From: Mayamaea pseudoterrestris
Taxonomy: Eukaryota > Bacillariophyta > Bacillariophyceae > Sellaphorales > Sellaphoraceae
Direction of reading: 5' to 3'
DNA: 64,000 bases
NCBI GenBank assembly: GCA_027923505.1
Contig: BROI01000025.1
Span: 62,001 to 126,000 of the forward strand
Within the stretch, counting starts at the first letter, position 1. Every line of letters starts with the position of its first letter. The notes beneath the pieces were generated by a model. That model was not told the origin of the DNA, searched no databases, and saw nothing but the letters and a program-made list of their open reading frames with translations. Below are positions 54,864-64,000 of this stretch, piece by piece. The position numbers were made by a program, and so were the translations under genes.

Positions 54864-56660
54864 CTAGTCGTCAAGGTCATGGACTTCCATTTGAAAACCG
54901 GAAAACGCCAGGGGCGATGGTTGCTGCTGCCCTTGACCATCTGAGTGAAAACTATTCCGACGCAGCCGCTCGCTTCCCTCAACACTGGTCCGACGACTTG
55001 CTGTTGCATCGTTCGTTGGCTCGTTCATCATGTTTCCGTCGCGCGAGTACGACGAACCATTTCCAATCACCGACATTGGTAGCGCATGATACACTGACCG
55101 GTCACCATCAGCAGCACTTGCGTCTCCCGAGTCAAGTGACAGGGTGGTTTGATGGTGCAGGACCGAGGTGGATGAGTGATTGTCACGATCCGATCCAATG
55201 CCACTCATATTGTCTTGCATTGCGTGTGGCGGTAGTGGAATGACCGATAGCTTACCGGCGCTAGTGTTACTATCGCCCCTCGCATGATGCGGATCGTCCA
55301 GCTGACTCGTCATGGAAGTAGTGTTGGTATGTGTCGCATTGCTCGACATGGTCATCGTCGTCTTGATGCCACTTCCATTCAGCGCCTTTTGCGGCTGCTC
55401 CTGTGACTTGTCCTTGCCAAAATTATCTTGGTTGTGATAATAGTATCGAGCAGCTCGTTCACCATTCTCAAGCATGCTATCTCCACTGCTGGTGCTTCCG
55501 TCGTCGTCATCCTCCTCCTCATACATGAACCGTCCACTCATTCCAAATGCCATGCTCGATCGATCATTCATCCGTTCCTGCTGCTGTAGCTGGCCTTCCT
55601 TTTGCGTCAAGAATATAATATAGCCACCCGCAAACAACAAACTCAACAAGGTAATGACAACGGTAATAATAATCGTTCGATCATCGTCATTCACCTTGGC
55701 ATTTTCATCCACCATCATGATTGGCGCCATGGTGGGAACCGCGTTGCTCACTTGAATGCTTCGTAGACGCACCGGAATGGTATTATTGACAGCGTCGGTC
55801 AAGGACTGCACAAAGGGAGCTGAACCCCATTCAAACGGAACCATGAACAGTTGCTGAACCAGCTGCGACGTGTCGAGCAAGGCCGAGTTCCAGCCAGCGA
55901 GTGATTTTGAATCGTCGCCATCGTCGGCATCATTTGTGTCGTCATCATCATCATTATCGTTGTCGTCATCATCCGTCGCCACGGTTGGCGTCGACCCATC
56001 GCCTCCGGGCGTCCTCAAGGCATAGACAATCGTTTGATTGTAGCTAATGGAGACTGCCTTTAGCAGAAACTGGTTGGCGTTCGGCGGTGCATACGTGTCG
56101 TTGCGAAACTCCCAGGTGGGAACGATCCGAAAGGCGCTTTGGTCAATTCCGTCCTGGTCCTTGGTGGCGTCGAGCCGATGCACTTCAATGGGCGTGGTAA
56201 TGACGCTTTCAATGTAGACGGATCGAGTCGATAGACTGTTCCAAAATGACGCCACGTGCATGGAGGTGATGTTTTCCCAACTCAGAATCGTGCCGGGTGT
56301 AATGTCGGCTTGAATATTGTCAAAAATCATGGTGATAAAGGGTTCAAAGGCGGTGGATAGTTCTGCCGAAATCGTTGGTTCCAACGTTGGAACCGGCGCA
56401 ACTGTAGGTGATGGAGACGCGCTGGTATCATTTATTGATGCAGCGTCTGCTTCCCTCGTTGGTGCCGGCGATGTCGTTGAAAGACTGCTCGATGACGGAG
56501 TATTTGTTGAAAACACCAGCGTCGGCGCAAATGTCGAGCTCGCGGCAGGAGCAGCCGTAGGGCCATCAGTTCCATCGTCATTATTATTATTACCGTCATC
56601 TGTTTGAGCCTTACATTCTTGAAAAATAATCAAGGCAAATAGAAGGAAAAGCAAAGGCAT
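54864..56660 (-). CDS. Type I membrane protein, unrecognised
   Basis: 598 aa from the Met at 56660, which places a signal peptide first (MPLLFLLFALIIFQECKAQ); the frame extends to 56813 but that would bury it. Next is a Ser/Thr/Pro/Asn-rich, mucin-like stalk with Thr-Pro-Ala motifs (about 20-110). Two folded segments follow (ELSTAFEPFITMIFDNIQAD and PFEWGSAPFVQSLTDAVNNT), separated by an Asp-rich loop, with several N-glycosylation sites. One membrane helix (IIITVVITLLSLLFAGGYII) is followed by a long Ser/Asn-rich cytoplasmic tail. Probably a surface receptor-like or adhesion protein. The family is not recognised. Confidence 0.65.
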   Translation of the reverse strand: MPLLFLLFALIIFQECKAQTDDGNNNNDDGTDGPTAAPAASSTFAPTLVFSTNTPSSSSLSTTSPAPTREADAASINDTSASPSPTVAPVPTLEPTISAELSTAFEPFITMIFDNIQADITPGTILSWENITSMHVASFWNSLSTRSVYIESVITTPIEVHRLDATKDQDGIDQSAFRIVPTWEFRNDTYAPPNANQFLLKAVSISYNQTIVYALRTPGGDGSTPTVATDDDDNDNDDDDDTNDADDGDDSKSLAGWNSALLDTSQLVQQLFMVPFEWGSAPFVQSLTDAVNNTIPVRLRSIQVSNAVPTMAPIMMVDENAKVNDDDRTIIITVVITLLSLLFAGGYIIFLTQKEGQLQQQERMNDRSSMAFGMSGRFMYEEEDDDDGSTSSGDSMLENGERAARYYYHNQDNFGKDKSQEQPQKALNGSGIKTTMTMSSNATHTNTTSMTSQLDDPHHARGDSNTSAGKLSVIPLPPHAMQDNMSGIGSDRDNHSSTSVLHHQTTLSLDSGDASAADGDRSVYHALPMSVIGNGSSYSRDGNMMNEPTNDATASRRTSVEGSERLRRNSFHSDGQGQQQPSPLAFSGFQMEVHDLDD

Positions 56661-57299
56661 TTTGCATGTCCTCGTTGGGATGATGGAAGTAGAGAGGCTC
56701 TTCGGAGAAAATGTCACGAGCCTCCTCTTCGGAGCAGGCTGGAATTCAGAGTCAAACACATTTCGTGTATTCATATAGTTCGTCATCATCTTGTCCATTG
56801 AGTTCCACAGCAAGCAGCAATAGCAGCGAATAACGAGGACAAGGAAATAGAGAGTGGACTGGCGGAAGCATCAGCAGTCATGATGTCGCGGCGGCGCGGC
56901 GCGAAAGAACGTCCGTCCGTGACTCACGGAGTACCGTAGTGACAGATGCTATTGTACAGTACGTACATGTTGATCGATTAACACATTCGCGGCGGTGTAG
57001 ATCAATGGTTACAGCTGTTTTGCCCCAAAACTATCTCTAATACTGGTCATCTTTTTATGTCGATTGCACAAAAAATACTATCGCGCGGACAATATGAAGC
57101 AATTCCTAACAAATAGGTCAGTACAACCACAACCTAGCAATATATCTTTTATTACACCACTTAAGCATTAGTCATGGTCATAAAGTGAGGTTATTGAAAG
57201 GAGGCAAGCAATAAAGCAAAATAATGTAAATTCTCGAAGAATATCTGCATCGTTATGAAACGCACGTACTCCACATTGGCACAGTGATCTTCTTGCAAG
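56661..57299. other. Intergenic region with a Helitron-end fragment
   Basis: About 640 bp. At 56982-57016 it reads AACACATTCGCGG-CGGTG-TAGATCAATGGTT, close to the left-end sequence of the 20-22 kb array units. The rest is AT-rich and shows no gene. Confidence 0.4.
56982..57016. mobile_element. Probable fragment of a Helitron left end
   Basis: AACACATTCGCGG followed after a short degenerate gap by TAGATCAATGGTT, matching the array-unit start AACACATTCGCGG...TAGGATCAATGGTT. Only about 35 bp is recognisable, so it may be a deleted copy. Confidence 0.45.
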
Positions 57300-58258
57300 T
57301 TACCAGAACCAAAAGTAGCTCTTTTTTTGCTCCTCACCATTCGTCAACGCCTGCACGTTGTAAGTAAACTGTTTGTTGAAGGCGCGGGCCTTCCAGTAAA
57401 AGTCAATGTACCAGACGAAAAAGGGAATGCTTTCATTCTTCATAAAGACGGAGCGAATAAAATCTTCGCCGTTTGCAACAATGAAGCTTCCCAGCTCGAG
57501 CGTGGACAAGTGCTTGACAATTTCATCATAGGCTGGCTTGACGTCGGCGGGCGTAAAGTAGGCGCGCATGAGTGGAAGGCCAATCTCCTCCTCCTCGGCC
57601 AAGTGAGGCAACAGGTTGGCTTCGTACTCTGTCACGTCTTTCAAGAGCTTGTCGACAGAGTCGTTGACTTTGAGCGCGGCAAAGGCGCTTTCGAGCGACG
57701 TGAGTAGTTTGAGAATGCTCGTGTGGTCATCCGTGAGCTGCGTAGAAGAGAAATAGAGATGAAGGTGTTAATTGATGAGCTGTGCTGTGTTGTCACGTTG
57801 TCAACTTCATATATCACAAGCCATCTACAAAACGAAAAGAACGCGACCATGAGACTCACCCTGGCCGGAAGCTTGGCACGCGTCAAAATGAAAGGAGTGA
57901 CGATGTTATCCTCGTTGGCATGATGCAAGTGAATGTGCTCCACGTGAGCGGCTGCCGCATCCTGCAACGCCTTTAACTCCCATTCCTCCTTGATGCCACC
58001 ACGAGCGTTGACCGCCGTCAAGGCTGACTTGAATGCCGTAATCTCGCTGCGGATGGCCGTGTGAGCCAGGATCCAGGCGTCTTCATCTTTGGGGTAGTGC
58101 CAAGAGGACTCCTTGTCGGGTCCAAAGTCTTTGGAGACTTGGTACTCTGGATCGCTTGTCTTGAAGGTCATGGTCAATGGCGTTTGCAGTTTGCGAGAGT
58201 GTTTTGTCGCCAGCTTGTAGATTGTAGATTTGTGGGCAGTTTGATTGTTCCGACTCAC
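57300..58258 (-). CDS. Hemerythrin-like (HHE) domain protein
   Basis: Two exons, 58258-57860 and 57737-57300, with a 122-bp intron (GTGAGT...CTACGCAG), 278 aa. Exon 1 shows ILAHTAIRSEI and HVEHIHLHHANEDNIVTPFI; exon 2 continues LTDDHTSILK, LLPHLAEEEEIGLPLM and ends WKARAFNKQFTYNVQAL. The spacing of H, HxxxE and DDH/HLAEEE residues is that of hemerythrin/HHE proteins, which bind a di-iron centre for oxygen or redox sensing. Met30 (58171, MTFKTSDPEYQ) is an alternative start; the first 29 residues are basic and could be a mitochondrial presequence. Confidence 0.8.
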
Positions 58259-58670
58259 AACAGCAGGAAGCAGGATCAGATGGCCATCTTATTGCCATGC
58301 AGGATCCAATTGTTCCGCAGAGTATTCACAGTCGAGATTGAGTCTTGCTTGGCGGCGCTCTACCCTCTTAGCTAACATTCATCGGCCTTTGAACTATTGC
58401 CATTGCATTCGAAGTAACCAGCATACCGGTAACGGTCCTAAAAAATTAAGATGTTGATTTGATTGAGCTACCAGTATATATGATAGACGCCTCATCTGTT
58501 AAAGCAGTGATAAAGATGCACTTTAACCGTGACCGAGTTACCTGTAATCCAGCGATGGAAAGCCCTCAAGCGTGGAGCCCCTTAGTGCTTCAACAGACAT
58601 GGAAAGTCTAGAAGTCTCATCAAAATCAGCTGGCTGGTGATTCAGCAGACAGGACGTGAAATTTAAAGCA
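58259..58670. other. Intergenic region
   Basis: About 410 bp. It holds the promoter of the hemerythrin-like gene by position. No motif recognised. Confidence 0.35.
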
Positions 58671-60050
58671 CTAGCTCTGCTGCTGCTGGTCCATCACTTC
58701 TTCCTTGCTTTTTTCTTGCCGATATTGATCGCGCACCAGCTCGCGCATCTCCATGGTCTTGAGCCTCACTCGTTTCACAACGTCATCAATGTCGCCACCT
58801 TCCTTGTCCATAATATTCAATACCTCCTCCCTCTCTCGGTTGACTGCCGTCAAAATCGAGTCAACTTCCTCGGAACTATACTTGCTCTTGAGGAACTTGA
58901 GTGCAATGTCATAGGCTTCCTCCCAACTGCTTTCGCCTGTAAATGTCCCCTTGTCATCGGCTTTGAACACACCGCCACCAATGGAATTCGTCTTTTTGGC
59001 AGTGACAACCATTTCAAAGAGCTCTCGCGGCATCATTTGCTCCAACAATCCACGCTCCACATAATCCACAAAGTGTTTCATCACGTACGACGGCAAAAAG
59101 GCGGCGCTTCCCGCCAGTCGCTCATTCTTGTGCGTGACTGGTACAATGCCTTCCACCGTGCCGCACAAGTCATGGTCCACATCCAACACGGGCGCGCCGC
59201 ACAAACCTTCCGGCAGTGGCTCGGGTGTACTCGCAAAGAAGCGATCCTGCGTGTGCATGGAGAGGGTTCCCGTTTCTGTGTATGGGTAAAATATGCGAAC
59301 ATCATTGTCGACTGCTGCTGACGACGACTGTTTCTTGTCAAAGGTGGAACTGTCAGTGGCGTTTGGTTCCGACACGACATAACCATCAAATATCATTTGC
59401 TCTCCCTTTTCGTAAAGTTTGTCCGCGTGTCTGAGATGCAGTATCTCAACTCCCAAGCCAGTCAATATTTTCAGCGAGGCTTGTTCCTCCTTGAAATGAA
59501 CCAAGGCAATGTCGCGGCCTTCCGGATGGTGAAATGGTTGTGCGTTCAATGCTAGCTTGGCAAGACTCTCCTGCGGCTTGGTTGAATCGTAAACTTCCAA
59601 AGAATACGCAACATGCTCCTGTCTCACCTGCTTGAGCCAGTTTTGTGGATAGTAGTCGTTCCATAGAAAGGGCGAAAGAACGTGGCTCGAGCATACCACA
59701 TGAACCTGCGGCCGCAATTCTCGGGGAACGAATTCAAGCCAACCAAGCTCCATTATGTTGCGGCCAGCTCCTCCCGCCGGCGAGTACTTGTGTTGACTCT
59801 TGTATTGTTTCAGCTCTCGCTGACGCTGCGATGCTTCCAAATGAGCATATGGTCCGTCCTTTTGGTTTTCTTCCGGTGGATCAATGCCAAGAAGAAAGCA
59901 AGATGCTCGGCTGAGGATTTCATAGTCTTTCATTCCAAAATCTGGTTGCTTGAAATATACGGATAGTGCCAATGACTTAATTGGCCTTTGTGCAGTAAGA
60001 ATGGGAGTCATTCGCCGCTTTGCGACACGCATGACGCTAGTGAATCTCAT
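58671..60050 (-). CDS. Chymotrypsin-fold protein with Cys in the nucleophile position
   Basis: 459 aa; the N-terminus is basic and Arg-rich and may be a mitochondrial presequence (Met40 at 59933 is an alternative). The core follows the trypsin fold: His in VHVVCSSHVLSPF (about residue 122), Asp in HPEGRDIALVHF (about 179), and GLCGAPVLDVDHDLCGTVEGI in the place of GDSGGPV, so Cys stands where Ser is usual (about 285). The Gly before Pro is Ala. The C-terminal third is charged and helical. The triad may be His-Asp-Cys, as in 3C-like proteases, or the protein may be an inactive relative. Divergent from and overlapping the 5' end of the methyltransferase frame. Confidence 0.65.
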   Translation of the reverse strand: MRFTSVMRVAKRRMTPILTAQRPIKSLALSVYFKQPDFGMKDYEILSRASCFLLGIDPPEENQKDGPYAHLEASQRQRELKQYKSQHKYSPAGGAGRNIMELGWLEFVPRELRPQVHVVCSSHVLSPFLWNDYYPQNWLKQVRQEHVAYSLEVYDSTKPQESLAKLALNAQPFHHPEGRDIALVHFKEEQASLKILTGLGVEILHLRHADKLYEKGEQMIFDGYVVSEPNATDSSTFDKKQSSSAAVDNDVRIFYPYTETGTLSMHTQDRFFASTPEPLPEGLCGAPVLDVDHDLCGTVEGIVPVTHKNERLAGSAAFLPSYVMKHFVDYVERGLLEQMMPRELFEMVVTAKKTNSIGGGVFKADDKGTFTGESSWEEAYDIALKFLKSKYSSEEVDSILTAVNREREEVLNIMDKEGGDIDDVVKRVRLKTMEMRELVRDQYRQEKSKEEVMDQQQQS

Positions 60051-61149
60051 GGTGACAATGCGGACTGCGGATGTGATGTTTGTGTGGTCGATGAATTCTG
60101 CAAATGATTGTGTCGCATTGGTTTACGCTACGAAGTCGCACTGGTTTTCATCCTTCGTCGACCACGAAAAGATGCGCGATGCAATCATCCGATCATCACA
60201 CTTTCAAACAGCAAACAATCAATACAACTCTCATTTCACATTCATGTCATTGACTGGTCGTTACTTGATTGATCGCATGAAGCGGGCCTTGCCTCGTTTT
60301 CGCTTGCCGGTTCCGCCCTACCATTTGCCGTCGTACTGGGAAGGCGTGTATCGCTCGCTGGGACCAGATGATTCCTTTGAATGGGGAAGAATCTCGTCCA
60401 GCGACTTGTTTCAATATAGTTACACGCAATATAATAGTAAAGATGGATATCAGAATGACGATTCACTTTGGAGGAGTTTGATTGCTACTTCTACGTCATA
60501 TACTTCCTCCGGCGTTGCATTTAAAACGACGACACTCGGCGAAACTCTCAACGTTTACCCAAACGCCACTAAGGACGAGCCTATTCTCATGCTCGGCTGC
60601 GGAAACTCGGAGCTTGGCCCTGACATGATTCATACAGGTAACTGGCGCGGACCAATACTCATGGTGGACGTTTCGGCCCGCGTGGTGGAATCCATGAGTC
60701 TGCGCCACGCCGAGTTGATTTCATCGGGCGACTTGCAATTCATTCAGGATGATGCAACAATCCTTTCGGCTTTTGGTGAGAATCAAGTGAGTGCCGTCTT
60801 GGACAAGGGACTGGTGGATGCCGTCTTTTGCGCCGATGACTTGCAGAGCTGTTGGAAGGTGCTGCAGAGTGTGCATCGGGTGTTGCAGCCTGGCGGATGT
60901 TTTGTATGCTTGTCGTTTTCGCGACCCGAGTTTCTACTGGAACGAATGTTACAGCCAGACGCTTCTAGCAGGAAGAAACACGAATCTACAAACAGTGCAT
61001 TGCTGGATGCCAGCAAGCGGCTCCAGTGGTTCCGCAAGGCATGGGAAAATGTCGAAGTGCGACAACTTGATCGGATCCTTTTGTATCGCTTTCGGAAAAC
61101 GCGAAATGATAGTCTTAATATTCGAAAAACGCGACGAGTACAACGGTGA
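59950..61149 (+). CDS. METTL-type (eEF1A-KMT/METTL13-like) methyltransferase
   Basis: The longest frame is 399 aa, but the true start is probably later (Met at 60244 or 60277), because the first codons overlap the divergent gene and the family begins near PSYWEGVYRSLGPDDSFEWG. The core has motif I PILMLGCGNSELGPDMIH, an acidic strand GPILMVDVSARVVESM, the DDATIL motif, and VSAVLDKGLVDAVFC, matching the METTL12/METTL13 group. By family these methylate Lys or the N-terminus of eEF1A or similar targets. The C-terminal part is basic. Substrate not shown. Confidence 0.75.
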   Translation: MKYTDSANDLIGLCAVRMGVIRRFATRMTLVNLMVTMRTADVMFVWSMNSANDCVALVYATKSHWFSSFVDHEKMRDAIIRSSHFQTANNQYNSHFTFMSLTGRYLIDRMKRALPRFRLPVPPYHLPSYWEGVYRSLGPDDSFEWGRISSSDLFQYSYTQYNSKDGYQNDDSLWRSLIATSTSYTSSGVAFKTTTLGETLNVYPNATKDEPILMLGCGNSELGPDMIHTGNWRGPILMVDVSARVVESMSLRHAELISSGDLQFIQDDATILSAFGENQVSAVLDKGLVDAVFCADDLQSCWKVLQSVHRVLQPGGCFVCLSFSRPEFLLERMLQPDASSRKKHESTNSALLDASKRLQWFRKAWENVEVRQLDRILLYRFRKTRNDSLNIRKTRRVQR

Positions 61150-61207
61150 ATGGGAATGTAATGGAATGTGTCCGAAAAGAACTGGCTCTGCCGATAGCAG
61201 CTACCCA

Positions 61208-62608
61208 TCACGATGACTCGTGGTCTCGGCTTTGCCGCACTCGTTCCATGGCGGCGTCAATCTGCTCGACGAACCAGCGCGGGTTCAGAGCTGGTTCAAT
61301 GGTGGGCGTCCGAATCAAGTGCTTGCCGTGCTGCTCCAAGATTTGGGCGCCGCTCAGTGTTTCCCAACTGTCATCGTGCTGCTGTTTTCGTACACTAGCA
61401 ATCCCATCATGCTCCAAGTTGTGAATATTGTCATCAAACAAGACATGCTGTATCGAATCATTGCTAGGAATCCAAACGGGCTTGCCGGCCCATGGAGCAC
61501 AGCCATGCATCTTCCAAAACTGATAATCGTCTTGAATGCCGCAAACAGTTTGCGACTGGATCAAGGCAACGACTGCGTCATCGCCCGACGCCACTAGCTC
61601 GTCCGCCTGCCAAAGCTGGTACACGTGCGGAGGTTGGCGGGTCCAAACGCCGCGATATAGTTGGTCTGGACGCAGTATGAGATTTTCATTGTGAAAATTT
61701 GGATAGTCGGGATGCTTTCCTGTAGCAAAAAGCGAAAGACACTGGGCAATGTCATGAAGATCGCTTCCCATGGTTCTCAAGACGAGAGTCAGCTTGGTTT
61801 GTCGTCTTGAAAGTTCCTGTAGCGTCTCCCAGAATGCTGGCAAGATGTGGGGCAGCACTGGATGCGTCTCGTGCAAATGGTTCTGTGTGAGTTTTGATTC
61901 CAGCATGTCGTAAAGAGGCTTGTAATTTTTGCCACGGTGGTGAACAAACGTTTTGCTTTGTCTTTTATAACTGGTTCTGTAGTATGGACAGCAATTATTC
62001 GGCCATTTCCATTTCGTATACAATGGAGGAGGAGAACAATGATTTGGTGTCGTCGCATAAATGGGATCTCCATTCCACCAAACCTTAGGTACCAGCTTTG
62101 AAGTATGCTCTTTGTATGACAAAGGCATGGAACATTCCCCCGTATCTTCGTCTTCGTTCGTCCGATCACTTGCTGGTGTAGGTTCCATTCGCACAAAGGC
62201 TGACTTGGCGAGCATTTTATTGAGGACATCTTCACGAGTATCGCCACCTGCTTCGTCTCCCAAAAGTATCGTTTCATTTATATCAAAGTGTAAAACAAGG
62301 TGAAGAGGAATCTTATTAAAAAAATTAAAGACCTGCAACGGCGGCAGTTCATCTCGAACTATCGTAATCGTCTGCCGACTTGACAATCGTTTGTCGTCGT
62401 CAGGGTGAGTGGCCATGGCCCTCCTAGCAAGCAGAATTTTCTGGTTTCGCTTGAAATTTTGGAATGCCACTCTCAAATCAGCTGTAAGACAAAAGAGTAC
62501 TAGTAGGATGAATAGGAATGCGCGATTGCGCATCGGACAAGGTTGCTTTTGGCGACGTGTGAGGTGTGAGGTGATGGTGAAATTCTTTGTCTTTTCATAC
62601 GCGCTCAA
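61208..62608 (-). CDS. HAD-fold membrane-anchored protein, unrecognised subfamily
   Basis: 466 aa. One membrane segment near the N-terminus (AFLFILLVLFCLTADLRVAF, about 29-48; Met26 is an alternative start) suggests a type II lumenal protein. HAD motifs follow: I, HLVLHFDINETILLGD (Asp-x-Asn); II, LTLVLRTMGSDLHD; and IV, IQHVLFDDNIHNLEHDG (paired Asp). Between them lie conserved-looking Cys and Trp stretches (TKWKWPNNCCPYYR). Probable phosphatase or related HAD hydrolase. Motif I has Asn where Asp/Thr is more common, so activity is uncertain. It converges with the methyltransferase gene, with 58 bp between stops. Confidence 0.65.
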   Translation of the reverse strand: MSAYEKTKNFTITSHLTRRQKQPCPMRNRAFLFILLVLFCLTADLRVAFQNFKRNQKILLARRAMATHPDDDKRLSSRQTITIVRDELPPLQVFNFFNKIPLHLVLHFDINETILLGDEAGGDTREDVLNKMLAKSAFVRMEPTPASDRTNEDEDTGECSMPLSYKEHTSKLVPKVWWNGDPIYATTPNHCSPPPLYTKWKWPNNCCPYYRTSYKRQSKTFVHHRGKNYKPLYDMLESKLTQNHLHETHPVLPHILPAFWETLQELSRRQTKLTLVLRTMGSDLHDIAQCLSLFATGKHPDYPNFHNENLILRPDQLYRGVWTRQPPHVYQLWQADELVASGDDAVVALIQSQTVCGIQDDYQFWKMHGCAPWAGKPVWIPSNDSIQHVLFDDNIHNLEHDGIASVRKQQHDDSWETLSGAQILEQHGKHLIRTPTIEPALNPRWFVEQIDAAMERVRQSRDHESS

Positions 62609-62868
62609 TTGAGTAAAGGTGCGATTTTGAAATGTTCTTGTTTCTGACGGCGGGATTAGTTTTCCGGCCCCGGTAGGTCCAAATCAGGATCATTTATTAT
62701 ATCCCCTTATTCTAAGAAACTATGTCTGGCGAGGAAAATGCAAAGCTAGCTACGGTTCCATATACCTTGTTGTTGAGTAATGTCTTAACGTGATATTTGT
62801 TTAAATCTTCTAGTGTCTACTCTGTATCTGTACACGCTCAAACTATATCTTAACTCGTCGCCACCACC
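62609..62868. other. Intergenic region
   Basis: 260 bp between two minus-strand genes. Nothing recognised. Confidence 0.35.
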
Positions 62869-64000
62869 TTACCGAAACTGATTCGATGTGGTTGAAAAAT
62901 CGCCCGCGCACTCGGCAAACGGATCGTTTGGGTCAAACACCTTCTTGGGCTGGACCTGCGCCTGCTGATTGCCCATGCGAGCATTCGGTGCAAACATATT
63001 ATTGGGCATGTGGCGTTGTTGTTGTTGCTGCTGCTGCATCATCATTTGCTGTTGCTGATACATGAGCATTTGTTGTTGTTGCATCAACATGGCAGCTTGT
63101 GGATTCTGCGCTTGCTGCTGCTGCATCTTCATCATTTGAAGATTTGGTGCCGCTGGCATGCCATTGCCAACCGAGCTAATGCCGCTCATCATTCCGTTGT
63201 TTACGCTACCCATGTTCATGTTTTGCATCATGGCTTGCATCTGATTCATATTTTGCATTGGAGCCATGCCAGTTTGCTGCTGCATAGGATTCATCATCAT
63301 TGCCGCACCACCATTATTAACGGAACCAGCGTTCGTAAACGACTGTCGAGGAACCGGACTGCCATATAATGCCATAATATCGGCAGATATTGCAGTAACT
63401 GGTGGCCGAGTACCCGTAGGACCTTTTTCGGACGACCTGCTGCGTCGCGGTGACTCGAGCTTACGGGATGCATCCTTGGGCAGCTTCTCCGACGAATTGT
63501 TCCGACGCATTGATCGCCCACCTTCTGGCTTGCGCTCCGATGACTTGTCTCCTCGACGACGGCCAGAGGATGACGTCGGCACGGGACTTGATTGTTCCGT
63601 GGTTGTTGCTCCAAAGTCAAACAAATCGATTGGTGCACTCGCCGGTGCAGCCGCAAACCCATGATGATTGTTACTATGCGACAAGGCATTATCCGACTGA
63701 AAGTCCAGCAAGTCAATCAACACTGGCGGCGCCGCATTAAGTTTTTCCTCCATGGCCTCCGAGCTCTTGGTGCGCCGCACCGGTCCACGCTTGGGGCTCC
63801 TGGTCGTTTCGTTGAACGACGTACTTCCAACAGCAGCAGCAGACGACGTCTTACCGCCACCTCGCGCCTCCAGGCGACGACGCGCCGCATCCGACGGCGG
63901 TCCAATCGAAGCAGCAGCCGGTGGTGGCGGCGAAAATAGCGCGTTTCCAAAGTCGGCTTCAAAGTGCATGTCGGCTGGTGGCGGCGCCGATGCGGGAGCC
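62869..64000 (-). CDS. C-terminal part of an ArfGAP/epsin-like trafficking protein (partial at window end)
   Basis: The frame is open to the window end; the Met at 63969 lies inside it, so the gene continues beyond 64000. The visible part of about 376 residues is disordered: Ser/Arg/Lys-rich blocks, Gln/Met-rich low complexity, and short conserved pieces. These are LIDLLDFQ and IDLFDFG (clathrin-box-like Leu/Asp motifs), ISADIMALYGSP, seen in SMAP-type ArfGAP tails, and FDPNDPFAECA near the C-terminus. This pattern fits a vesicle-coat adaptor or ArfGAP, but the catalytic or membrane-binding domain lies outside the window. Family assignment is by these short motifs only. Confidence 0.5.
   Translation of the reverse strand, partial: APASAPPPADMHFEADFGNALFSPPPPAAASIGPPSDAARRRLEARGGGKTSSAAAVGSTSFNETTRSPKRGPVRRTKSSEAMEEKLNAAPPVLIDLLDFQSDNALSHSNNHHGFAAAPASAPIDLFDFGATTTEQSSPVPTSSSGRRRGDKSSERKPEGGRSMRRNNSSEKLPKDASRKLESPRRSRSSEKGPTGTRPPVTAISADIMALYGSPVPRQSFTNAGSVNNGGAAMMMNPMQQQTGMAPMQNMNQMQAMMQNMNMGSVNNGMMSGISSVGNGMPAAPNLQMMKMQQQQAQNPQAAMLMQQQQMLMYQQQQMMMQQQQQQQRHMPNNMFAPNARMGNQQAQVQPKKVFDPNDPFAECAGDFSTTSNQFR

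Overview
The window is nuclear DNA of a photosynthetic stramenopile, most likely a diatom. Protein genes are interrupted by short introns (about 65-150 bp, mostly GT-AG). There are secreted proteins rich in PT(G)KPT repeats, a protein with plastid/thylakoid-lumen targeting, and a Ty1/copia element whose protease reads DNQST, as in diatom CoDi elements. Genes are densely packed on both strands, and most intergenic gaps are 200-600 bp. Assignment to diatoms is inference; no marker gene that would settle it lies here.

Layout. 1-19 kb is ordinary host DNA: the tail of a receiver-domain protein, a large unrecognised protein, an NVL/Rix7-type double AAA ATPase (ribosome biogenesis), a JmjC-type oxygenase of the NO66/MINA kind, a HECT ubiquitin ligase with three N-terminal beta repeats, a VWA-domain protein, a class I methyltransferase, a GPI-type surface protein and a plastid-type D-ribulokinase/xylulokinase-like FGGY kinase. 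19-30.8 kb is a rolling-circle transposon island. It holds remnants, then a head-to-tail array of about 340-380 bp non-autonomous units, and then a long Helitron whose 2363-codon ORF joins an HUH Rep nuclease, a Pif1-type helicase and a C-terminal Ulp1/C48 cysteine protease; a second unknown 217-aa ORF lies in the same element. 31-38 kb returns to host genes: a Bax-inhibitor-1-like membrane protein, a lumenal protein, the elongation factor Spt4 and two unknown proteins.

38.8-54.5 kb holds two paralogous multi-exon surface-protein genes that share a signal-peptide exon, PT repeats and a Cys-rich module of about 150 residues (four copies in the first gene, one in the second). Between them sits a young copia element with identical 211-bp LTRs and an ATGGT target duplication. 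Its right LTR is itself split by a 677-bp TRIM element with identical 206-bp LTRs, a primer-binding site and a polypurine tract. 54.8-64 kb is host DNA again: a type I membrane protein, a hemerythrin-domain protein, a trypsin-fold protein with Cys in the nucleophile position, an METTL-type methyltransferase, a HAD-like membrane protein and the tail of an ArfGAP/adaptor-like trafficking protein that runs off the window.

The most notable parts are the Rep-Pif1-Ulp1 Helitron fused to an array of its short relatives, and the TRIM-in-copia nest between the two PT-repeat genes. Splice sites were read by eye from donor/acceptor motifs, reading phase and paralog comparison; none was tested against transcripts.
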